From Sphingomonas limnosediminicola (lineage in GTDB: Bacteria > Pseudomonadota > Alphaproteobacteria > Sphingomonadales > Sphingomonadaceae): a stretch of 64,000 nt of DNA. The translations under genes and the position numbers were made by a program. The stretch is taken from positions 2,517,501 to 2,581,500 of the forward strand of contig NZ_BAABBM010000001.1 of the NCBI RefSeq assembly GCF_039537965.1. The letters run 5' to 3'. The notes beneath the pieces are model-generated. The model was not told where the DNA came from, searched no databases, and was given only the letters and a program-made list of their open reading frames with translations. Positions within the stretch are counted from its first letter, which is position 1, and every line of letters starts with the position of its first letter. This document shows positions 27,180-34,478 of this stretch, piece by piece.

Positions 27180-28442
27180 GTGGTGGCCGAAGAGCAACGC
27201 AAGAGCTTCCTCGCCAGGCTGGGACCCGGCCTTATCACCGGCGCGGCGGACGACGATCCGAGCGGAATCGGCACCTACAGCCAGGTCGGTGCGCAATTCG
27301 GCTACGGTCTCTCATGGACACTGCTGTTCAGCCTGCCCTTCATGACGGTGACCCAGAATGTCGCCGCGCAGATCGGGTCGGTCACGGGGCGGGGGATCGC
27401 GGCCAATCTCAGGCGTCATTATCCGCGGCCGTTGCTGTGGGGTGCGGTGTCGCTCTTGCTGCTCGCCAACGTCATCAATCTCGGCGCGGACCTCAGCGCG
27501 ATGGGGGCGGTGATGCAGCTGCTGCTCGGGGGGAGCATGTTCGCCTACACGCTCGGCTTCGGTGTGCTCTGCGTCTTGCTCGAGGTGCTGCTGAGCTACC
27601 AGCACTACGCGTCGGCCCTGAAGTTCACGACGCTCAGCCTGTTTGCTTACGTGGCGGTGGTGCTGTCGGTGCATGTCCCATGGGGTGAGGCGCTGCAGTC
27701 GCTGCTCATTCCGCATATCGAATGGACCGCGGCATTCGCGGCAGGATTTGTGGCTATCCTGGGGACGACGATCAGCCCCTATCTCTTCTTCTGGCAGGCG
27801 GCGCAGGAGATCGAGGAGGAGCGCCGCAGCCATTCCAAGCCGCTCTACGTGGCGCCGCGTCAGGCTGGGCCGGAAATGGCGCGCATCCGTCAGGACACGC
27901 TGATCGGGATGACTTTCAGCAATTTGATTGCGATCTTCATCGTCTTCGCCGCCGCCGCGACATTGCATGTGCAAGGCATCACGACGATCCAGACGGCATC
28001 GGAGGCGGCGGAAGCATTGCGGCCGGTGGCCGGACGGTTTGCCTTCCTGCTGTTCGCGATGGGCATTATCGGAACGGGGCTGCTTGCCGTGCCGGTGCTC
28101 GCGGGTTCGGCCGCCTACGCCGTGTCCGAGATGCTGGGGCGCCCGGCAAGCCTCGACGCCAAGCCGCAGAAGGCACGGCTGTTCTACGCCACGATTGCCG
28201 TGACGACGCTGGTCGGCGCGCTGCTGCAGTATATCGGCATCAATCCGGTCCGCGCGCTTTACTGGAGCGCGATGATCAACGGCGTCCTAGCAGCGCCGCT
28301 CATGACAGTCATGATGCTTATTGCGACGAATGGGCGAGCGATGGGGCACCTGACCCTGTCGCGCTGGAATGTGCTTCTCGGTTGGGCGGCGACGGCGGTC
28401 ATGGTGACCGCCACGGTCATTTTCTTCGCAACGTCTTTCTAG
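27180..28442 (+). CDS. NRAMP-family divalent metal transporter, atypical metal site
   Basis: 420-residue inner-membrane protein with about eleven hydrophobic helices and the NRAMP opening GPGLITGAADDDPSGIGTYSQ. Canonical Mn/Fe transporters have DPGN in helix 1 and a Met-Pro-His in helix 6. Here helix 1 reads DPSG and helix 6 reads LGTTISPYLFFWQAAQEIEEE, so both metal-ligand regions are altered and the Met is missing. Members lacking that Met have been described as magnesium-type relatives, so substrate is open. A short charged cytoplasmic loop follows helix 6. The start is GTG 27180 or 27183, 20 bp after rlmE, so it may be in the ppx-rlmE operon. No Mn riboswitch is seen. Confidence 0.85.
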   Translation: MVAEEQRKSFLARLGPGLITGAADDDPSGIGTYSQVGAQFGYGLSWTLLFSLPFMTVTQNVAAQIGSVTGRGIAANLRRHYPRPLLWGAVSLLLLANVINLGADLSAMGAVMQLLLGGSMFAYTLGFGVLCVLLEVLLSYQHYASALKFTTLSLFAYVAVVLSVHVPWGEALQSLLIPHIEWTAAFAAGFVAILGTTISPYLFFWQAAQEIEEERRSHSKPLYVAPRQAGPEMARIRQDTLIGMTFSNLIAIFIVFAAAATLHVQGITTIQTASEAAEALRPVAGRFAFLLFAMGIIGTGLLAVPVLAGSAAYAVSEMLGRPASLDAKPQKARLFYATIAVTTLVGALLQYIGINPVRALYWSAMINGVLAAPLMTVMMLIATNGRAMGHLTLSRWNVLLGWAATAVMVTATVIFFATSF

Positions 28443-29170
28443 CTCGCGCGCCGGGCTTTCGCGATCGCGTCCTTAAGCGCGTCATAGCCGACGGCGCCGT
28501 TCAGCACTTTGTCGCCGACGATGAACAGCGGGGTGCCGGTCGCGCCGAGCTGTCCGGCGAGACCGAAGTTGCGCTTGAGCTCTGCCTCGATCTCCGGGTC
28601 GTTTCGAGCTGCCGGGGCAACCGCGGCGGCCTGTGACGCTGCGGCGATCGTATCCGCGGCAGGTCGGCCGGCACCCCATAGAGCATCATGGAACTGGGCG
28701 AAGCGTCCCGCCTTCGATGCCTGCAATGATACGCGCGCTGCGGTCAGGCTGTCGGGCCCAAGGATCGGCAGCTCGCGATAGACGACGCGCAAGCCCTTAT
28801 CCTCCTTGAGCAGGCGGTCGATGAAGGGGTTACTCGCTTTGCAATACGGGCAGGCATAGTCGTAGAATTCGACGAGCGTGACGTCGGGCTTGGCGGCGCC
28901 CTTCCACGAGCTTGCGAACGGCGTCTCGATGGCGGCGCGGTTGGCCTGCAGCACCGGCTGGTACTGCGCGTCGCGCATGGCATCGACGGTGTCGGAAAGG
29001 ATTGCCGGGTCGGCGAGGAGCCCCTGGCGGACCATCCGGCTCGCAAGAAAGTCGGGTGCCGCGACGATGAGCGCGACCGCCGTCAGCACCGAACCGATGA
29101 CGCCACCCGCGATCGCCGCCCCCAAGGTTCCGCTACTCCGGGCGGGAGGCGGCGCTACGGTCTCATTCAC
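28439..29170 (-). CDS. DsbA-family thiol oxidoreductase, membrane-anchored
   Basis: 243 residues. A single N-terminal hydrophobic helix (AAIAGGVIGSVLTAVALIVAA) anchors a periplasmic thioredoxin fold with active-site C107-P-Y-C110 in FYDYACPYCKAS and the cis-Pro loop TGTPLFIVGD. A helical stretch of about 50 residues (SDTVDAMRDAQYQPVLQANR) precedes the fold, as in ScsC/DsbG-like and BdbD-like proteins that oxidise or isomerise substrates. The GTG start overlaps the stop of the M48 protease gene (TAGTG), so the two are co-translated. Its stop interlocks with the NRAMP-like gene (CTAG). Confidence 0.9.
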   Translation of the reverse strand: MNETVAPPPARSSGTLGAAIAGGVIGSVLTAVALIVAAPDFLASRMVRQGLLADPAILSDTVDAMRDAQYQPVLQANRAAIETPFASSWKGAAKPDVTLVEFYDYACPYCKASNPFIDRLLKEDKGLRVVYRELPILGPDSLTAARVSLQASKAGRFAQFHDALWGAGRPAADTIAAASQAAAVAPAARNDPEIEAELKRNFGLAGQLGATGTPLFIVGDKVLNGAVGYDALKDAIAKARRAS

Positions 29171-30546
29171 TAATCGCGCTCTTTCCTGTCTTTTTTGTTC
29201 GCGAGCTGCGCCTTGGACACCATGGCGATGTCCTGCGCGCGAAGCCAGTCGGGCGTATTGGGCGGAATGCCCTTCATTGCCAGCTCCGCGCTTGCCAGGG
29301 CCAGCTTCGGATCGTCCTCGAGGTTCTTGCGCTCGGCCGTCGCCAGTGCCGCGCGGGCGTCGTCGCCCTCGCGATCGTAGATGACGCCAAGCTGGTACCA
29401 GGCAAACGGGTCCTGATTGTCCCTGTTCACGGCGACCTTGAGGATCTGTTTCGCTTCGGCAAAATTCTTCGGGTCCTCGGTCGCCACCAGCGCGTGGCCC
29501 AGCATGGCGGCGATCAACGGCATTTCGCCGGAGCGCTGGACGGCCTCGCGGAGCGGTGGAATGGCTTCCTTGGGCTTACCGCCTTCCAGCAGAATCTGGC
29601 CTTTGAGCTCGAGGAAGAATGGATCGTGGGGGTCGGTCGCGAGGAGCGCATCGGCTTCCGAGTTCGCTTTGTCGGGGTAGCCGCCGAGGTGATAGGCGTA
29701 GGCGCGGGCATAATGCGCGGGAACGGTCTGGTTGCTCTCCGGATATTTCTGGGTAGCGAGCTTGGGATCGACGAAGCCGATCAGCTTCGCCTTCACGCGC
29801 TCGAAGCGCGCCTCGAGCTTGGGGTCGACCGGCTTGCCCCAGGCGGGATCGCTCTGGAACGCCTGCTGCAGCGCCTGGACGCGTTCCGAGGAGAGGGGGT
29901 GGGTGCGGTCGTAACTGTCCTTCGCGTAGATCGCGAGGCGATATTCCTGGTTCTGAAGCTTGTTGAAGAAGTCGAGCATCCCCTTGCCGCTGAGTCCGGC
30001 GCCATGGAGATATTTGACCGCAGCGGCGTCCGCGGTCGCTTCCTGTGAGCGAGTGAAGGCGAGAAACTTGCTCATCGCTGCCTGCTGTCCCGCCATCATG
30101 ATGGCCATGCCGGCGTCGCCCGCGCCCGCAGCGAGCGCGAGGGCGCCCAGCACAAGGGTAGCGAGCGAAATGCCGGTGGCGGCCTTGGCGCCCTCCTGAA
30201 GGCGGATCGAGTGGCCACCAGCGACGTGGCCGAGCTCGTGCGCGATCACGCCCTGCAGCTGGCCGACATCGTCGGCTGCGACCAGCAGACCGGTCTGAAT
30301 GTAGACCGTCTGGCCAGTGGCGACGAAAGCGTTGATCTCCGGATCGTTCAGCAGGACGACCTTGACGCTGTTCGGGTCCAGCCCTGCCGCCTTGATCAGA
30401 GGGCGCGAGACATCCCGGAACAGCAGCTCGGTTTCGCTGTCGCGGAGGATCGACCCGTCCTCGGCTGCGGCCGGTCGGGCCGGGCCGAACGTGAACAGCA
30501 GCGCGACCATCAGCAGGCGCGCGAAGCGGGCGACCGGCGACTTCAT
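29170..30546 (-). CDS. M48 family zinc metalloprotease with TPR domain (BepA-like)
   Basis: 458 residues: a signal peptide (ARLLMVALLFTFGPARPAAA), the metalloprotease domain with zinc motif VIAHELGHVAGG and the downstream Glu ligand in SQEATADAAAVKYL, then a C-terminal half of tetratricopeptide-like helices (HYARAYAYHLGGYPDKANSEA, PFAWYQLGVIYDREGDDARA). This layout matches BepA/YfgC, which handles outer-membrane protein assembly intermediates such as LptD in the periplasm. Coupling to a DsbA-like gene fits, because LptD assembly depends on disulfides; the functional link is inference. The start at 30546 gives a proper signal peptide. Confidence 0.92.
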   Translation of the reverse strand: MKSPVARFARLLMVALLFTFGPARPAAAEDGSILRDSETELLFRDVSRPLIKAAGLDPNSVKVVLLNDPEINAFVATGQTVYIQTGLLVAADDVGQLQGVIAHELGHVAGGHSIRLQEGAKAATGISLATLVLGALALAAGAGDAGMAIMMAGQQAAMSKFLAFTRSQEATADAAAVKYLHGAGLSGKGMLDFFNKLQNQEYRLAIYAKDSYDRTHPLSSERVQALQQAFQSDPAWGKPVDPKLEARFERVKAKLIGFVDPKLATQKYPESNQTVPAHYARAYAYHLGGYPDKANSEADALLATDPHDPFFLELKGQILLEGGKPKEAIPPLREAVQRSGEMPLIAAMLGHALVATEDPKNFAEAKQILKVAVNRDNQDPFAWYQLGVIYDREGDDARAALATAERKNLEDDPKLALASAELAMKGIPPNTPDWLRAQDIAMVSKAQLANKKDRKERD

Positions 30547-30585
30547 GGGCTGCCGATTACCACCTTTTCCGCTGAACCTCAGATG

Positions 30586-30608
30586 AAAAAGACGAGGGGA
30601 CCGTCCCC
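30586..30608 (-). terminator. Possible terminator after rne
   Basis: Short stem GGGGA/TCCCC (30596-30600 / 30604-30608) with a 3-nt loop, followed on the minus strand by TCGTC and a run of five T (30590-30586). It lies 22 bp past the rne stop. The stem is only 5 bp, so readthrough into the protease gene is likely. Confidence 0.35.
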
Positions 30609-30630
30609 GACCGGACACTCCCCATCGCCC

Positions 30631-33123
30631 TTATCCGAATGTCTTCTGCCACCAGCCGCGGCGCGGCTCACCGGCTTCCTCGGTTTCGGCAGCCTCTGCC
30701 GAGTCGTTGTTCGCGGCGCGAACGGGAGCGGGCTCAGAAACGCGAGCGGGTTCCGCTTCAGCTTCGGCAGCTACAGCGGCCTTCGTCCGGCGTTTGCGCG
30801 CCGGCTTGGCCGGCGTAGCGGCTTCTTCCGCGGTCTCTATGGTCGGCGTTTCGACGGGCGTGGGTTCGACGACCGCCGCTACCTCGGCCTCGGCAGCCTT
30901 CCTGGAACGGCGGCGCCTCGGCTTCGGCTCCTCGGCAGGCTCGGTAGCAGCGATCGGCGGCTCGTCCTCGGTCGGGTGTTCCACAATCGGCGAGCTGTTC
31001 GCCTCAACTACCGGCTGCTCGGCATCGCCTGACACGGTCTTGCGGCCACGACGACGGCGGCGGCTCTTAACCGGCGCCTCTTCGTCGCCAGTTTCGGCTT
31101 CAGGCTGCGGTGCGCTCGGCACGGCCTCCGCCTCGGGCTGCGCGTCGCCTTCGGCGGCGATTTGCTCCTCGCCACCCTCGCGACGGCGACCACGGCCACC
31201 CCGGCGGCGGCGCCGGCGACGTCGGCCCGGGCGGTCGCCCTCCTGACGCTCGCCGTCCTGGCGTTCGCCCTGATCGCGGCTCGCCTCGCGCTCTTCCTCT
31301 TCCTCTTCTTCGTCCTCGGCCTCGTCTTCTTCGTCGGCGTAGGTCTCGCTATCGTCGACCTCGTCCTCGATGCGCGGAAGTTCCTGCGGACGCGGCACGG
31401 CGACCGGGCGCGGACCGGAGCTGTCGACCGCCATCTTGGCGCCTTCGAAACTCTCGTCGATCAGAACCTCGATCGAAACGCCGTAGCGCTGTTCGATGTC
31501 GGCAAGTTCGGCGCGCTTCTTGTTGAGCACGTAAACGGCAGCTTCGCGACCGGCACGCAGCGTGATGCGGTCGCCGCGGCCGCGAGCAGCCTCGTCCTCG
31601 ATGATGCGGAGCGCAGACAGGCCCGCCGAGGCGGCGGTGCGCATCAGGCCCGTGCCTTCGCAGTGCGGGCACGGCTTGGTCGACGCTTCGAGCACGCCGG
31701 TGCGAAGGCGCTGGCGGCTCATCTCCATCAGGCCGAAGCTCGAGATGCGACCGACCTGGATGCGGGCGCGGTCGTTCTTGAGCGCCTCTTTCATCGCTTT
31801 CTCGACCTTACGAACATGGCTGTTCTGTTCCATGTCGATGAAGTCGATGACGACGAGGCCGGCCATGTCGCGGAGGCGAAGCTGGCGCGCAATTTCCTGC
31901 GCCGCTTCGAGATTGGTCATGAACGCGGTCTGCTCGACATTATGCTCGCGCGTCGAGCGGCCCGAGTTGATGTCGATCGAAACCAGCGCCTCGGTCGGAT
32001 TGATGACGAGGTAGCCGCCCGACTTCAGCTGCACGAGCGGTTGATACATCGCGCTCAGTTGGTCCTCGACGCCGTAGCGCTGGAAGAGCGGAGTCGCCTC
32101 GCTATGCAGCGATACGCGCTTCACATGGCTCGGCATCAGCAACTTCATGAAGCCGCGGCCGGCCTTGTAGCCTTCCTCGCCCTCCACGATCACTTCGTCG
32201 ATTTCGCGGTGATACAGGTCGCGGATCGCGCGCTTGATGAGGTCGCTGTCGCGGTAGATCAGCGCCGGCGCCGTGCTCTTGAGCGTGCGCTCGCGAATTT
32301 CGTCCCACAGGCGGGCGAGATAGTCGAAGTCGCGCTTGATCTCGGTCTTGGTGCGCGACAGGCCAGCGGTGCGGACGATCAGGCCCATCGTCTTGGGCAG
32401 GCTGAGGTCCGACATGACCTGCTTCAGGCGCTTCCGGTCGGCGCCGTTCGAAATCTTGCGGGAGATGCCGCCGCCGTGGCTGGTGTTCGGCATCAGCACG
32501 CAATAGCGGCCGGCGAGGCTGAGGTAGGTGGTGAGGGCCGCGCCCTTGTTGCCGCGCTCTTCCTTGACGACCTGGACGAGCAGCACCTGACGGCGCTGAA
32601 TGACGTCCTGGATCTTGTAGCGGCGGCGAAGAGCCTGACGCTTTTTGCGAAGCTCATCGGCGGCGGATTCATCGACCGGCGAGCGCGACGAGCCAGTGCC
32701 GGCCTCGGCCGGCGCGGGCGTCTCGTCGCCGAGTTCGCCTTCGACCGTCTCGACGAACTCGTCCGAACCGCGATCGTCGTCGTCATAGTCATCGTCGCCG
32801 TAGTCCGCCGAACGCAGCCGCTCCTCTTCGGCAGCGTGCTCGGCTTCCTCGCGGAGCAAGGCTTCGCGGTCGGCTTTGGGGATCTGGTAATAATCGGGGT
32901 GGATTTCGCTAAAGGCGAGGAAGCCGTGGCGATTACCGCCGTAATCGATGAACGCCGCCTGCAGCGACGGTTCGACCCTGGTGACCTTGGCTAGATAGAT
33001 ATTCCCTTTGAGCTGCTTGTGCTCAGCGGACTCGAAGTCAAATTCCTCGATCCGGTTTCCCTTTACGACTGCGACCCGGGTCTCCTCCGGGTGGCGCGCG
33101 TCGATCAGCATGCGCATGGACAT
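30631..33123 (-). CDS. rne: Ribonuclease E/G family protein (RNase E)
   Basis: 830-residue endoribonuclease, the core of RNA decay and rRNA/tRNA processing. Seen: N-terminal MLIDARHPEETRVAVV, the S1 domain (KGNIYLAKVTRVEPSLQAAFIDYG) interrupted by an acidic insertion of about 90 residues rich in Asp/Glu (DYGDDDYDDDDRGSDEF), the 5'-sensor/DNase I-like catalytic part with LVSIDINSGRSTREHN and GLVVIDFIDM (catalytic Asp residues), and the zinc-link CPHCEGTGLMRT. The C-terminal ~250 residues are low-complexity: acidic runs, a polyarginine block (RRRRRRRRGG) and Ala/Pro/Glu-rich tail ending RRGWWQKTFG, likely RNA binding and degradosome scaffold. The S1 insertion is typical of alphaproteobacterial RNase E. 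Confidence 0.95.
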   Translation of the reverse strand: MSMRMLIDARHPEETRVAVVKGNRIEEFDFESAEHKQLKGNIYLAKVTRVEPSLQAAFIDYGGNRHGFLAFSEIHPDYYQIPKADREALLREEAEHAAEEERLRSADYGDDDYDDDDRGSDEFVETVEGELGDETPAPAEAGTGSSRSPVDESAADELRKKRQALRRRYKIQDVIQRRQVLLVQVVKEERGNKGAALTTYLSLAGRYCVLMPNTSHGGGISRKISNGADRKRLKQVMSDLSLPKTMGLIVRTAGLSRTKTEIKRDFDYLARLWDEIRERTLKSTAPALIYRDSDLIKRAIRDLYHREIDEVIVEGEEGYKAGRGFMKLLMPSHVKRVSLHSEATPLFQRYGVEDQLSAMYQPLVQLKSGGYLVINPTEALVSIDINSGRSTREHNVEQTAFMTNLEAAQEIARQLRLRDMAGLVVIDFIDMEQNSHVRKVEKAMKEALKNDRARIQVGRISSFGLMEMSRQRLRTGVLEASTKPCPHCEGTGLMRTAASAGLSALRIIEDEAARGRGDRITLRAGREAAVYVLNKKRAELADIEQRYGVSIEVLIDESFEGAKMAVDSSGPRPVAVPRPQELPRIEDEVDDSETYADEEDEAEDEEEEEEEREASRDQGERQDGERQEGDRPGRRRRRRRRGGRGRRREGGEEQIAAEGDAQPEAEAVPSAPQPEAETGDEEAPVKSRRRRRGRKTVSGDAEQPVVEANSSPIVEHPTEDEPPIAATEPAEEPKPRRRRSRKAAEAEVAAVVEPTPVETPTIETAEEAATPAKPARKRRTKAAVAAEAEAEPARVSEPAPVRAANNDSAEAAETEEAGEPRRGWWQKTFG

Positions 33124-33546
33124 TGAAAATTCTCCGGGCGCGCCCGTGCATCCGGCTAAGCCGGCGGCGCGCAGTGATTACTGCCTCGCCCGCGGCTCTT
33201 GATCCGCTGGCAATGGCATGATGTGGTGAATGCGCTTCTGCTGACTGAACCATTTCGCGCCTCGGCGCGAAGAACGCGTCCGCCGTCTCTTCAAGGAGCG
33301 GCCGGAGAACGTTCTGTAGCATCATGTCAGCGTCAACCTCGTGAAGCCGCGGACTGGGCGCTTGCACTGACCCATTGCTTGCGGCGGGACCCCGGCGAGC
33401 CGGAAATCCCATTCGGGTTAGCATCACGGAGTCTTAGCCGCAACCGTTGTGACCCCGCAGTACTCATAGATGTTCGCGAAATGTCGCCTTAACCATCTTA
33501 GGGTGATAGCTTGCCTTGAAGCTCAAACACTTGGCTCGGAACCCGC
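33124..33546. promoter_or_regulatory. 423-bp divergent gap holding the rne leader and amidase promoter
   Basis: No coding frame here is convincing. RNase E genes in other bacteria carry long 5' leaders through which the enzyme cleaves its own mRNA; the length fits a similar leader on the minus strand. Visible stems include GGGCGCGCCC (33137-33146) and CCGGCTAAGCCGG (33152-33164) just upstream of the rne start. I cannot place promoters with confidence. Confidence 0.4.
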
Positions 33547-34437
33547 TTGAAGATCGACTTGCCCCGAAATGCGGCCATCGCTGGTGCCATCGCGCTTCTG
33601 ACCGCGGTCGGAGGTATGAGCTTTGTGCTCGGCTCGAGCCGCGGTGGCGCGGCTTCGGCGGAAGAAGGGCCCGCGGCAATCGGCGAAGCGCGGGAAGCGA
33701 GTCTCACTGTGGCGGTTCCGAACGTCGTCAACGATAAGATTTACGGCGCGGAGACGGCTGCTGGACGGCCGATCGTGGTAATCGATGCCGGCCACGGCGG
33801 CCGCGATCCGGGCGCCAGGAGCGTCTCGGGCGAAGTCGTCGAGAAGGATTTGACCCTCGCGCTGGCGAAGGAGCTTCGCGACCAGCTCGTCGAACGCGGC
33901 CGGGTGCGGGTCGCGCTGACGCGTGGCGATGATTCCTACCTGACCCTTGAAGACCGCGCGGAAGTTGCGCGGCGGCTAGGCGCGGCGATGTTCGTGTCGT
34001 TGCACATGGATAGCGCGCCGAACCCGCTTGCCCGCGGCGCCAGCGTCTATTCGCTGTCGGACGTGGCGTCCGACGCCGAAGCCGCGCGTTTCGCGGCGAT
34101 GGATAAAGGTTCTGCCGACTCAGTCGAGGGTGGCGGTACGGTCCAGTCGATGCTCGCCGACCTCGTGATGCGCTCGCAGATGAGCGCGTCGGCCGACCTC
34201 GCGACCCGTCTCGTAAAGCGGTCGGCGGGCCGTTTCGAGCTTCGGCCGGAGCCCCATAAGTTCGCGGCCTTCCACGTCCTGCGCAGCGCTCATACGCCCG
34301 CAGTGCTCTTCGAGGCTGGATACCTCAGCAATGCCGACGACGAGGTGCTCCTTCGCACGCCCCAGCACCGCTCCGATATTGCGCTAGCGCTTGCACAGGC
34401 GATCGAAGCCGACGTCGCATCACGCGGACGTCGTTAG
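33547..34437 (+). CDS. N-acetylmuramoyl-L-alanine amidase (Amidase_3)
   Basis: Zinc amidase that cleaves the glycan-peptide bond of peptidoglycan during daughter-cell separation. One N-terminal hydrophobic segment (AAIAGAIALLTAVGGMSFVLG) exports it. The catalytic domain shows IVVIDAGHGGRDPGA (first His), EVVEKDLTLALAKEL (Glu), MFVSLHMDSAPN (second His) and the catalytic Glu in AVLFEAGYLSNADDE. 296 aa. The only in-frame start upstream of the signal region is TTG 33547, since a stop sits at 33517-33519. It has no AMIN domain. 41 bp ahead of mrcA: amidase and PBP1A form an operon, as often in alphaproteobacteria. Confidence 0.9.
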   Translation: MKIDLPRNAAIAGAIALLTAVGGMSFVLGSSRGGAASAEEGPAAIGEAREASLTVAVPNVVNDKIYGAETAAGRPIVVIDAGHGGRDPGARSVSGEVVEKDLTLALAKELRDQLVERGRVRVALTRGDDSYLTLEDRAEVARRLGAAMFVSLHMDSAPNPLARGASVYSLSDVASDAEAARFAAMDKGSADSVEGGGTVQSMLADLVMRSQMSASADLATRLVKRSAGRFELRPEPHKFAAFHVLRSAHTPAVLFEAGYLSNADDEVLLRTPQHRSDIALALAQAIEADVASRGRR

Positions 34438-34478
34438 AACTTCCGCGACGCAATCGAACCCGCTAGACGCACCAGCCC

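Noticed and set aside
31162..32994. 610-codon plus-strand open frame
   Set aside because: Antisense to rne; composition is the reverse of the rne coding sequence and has no recognisable motif.
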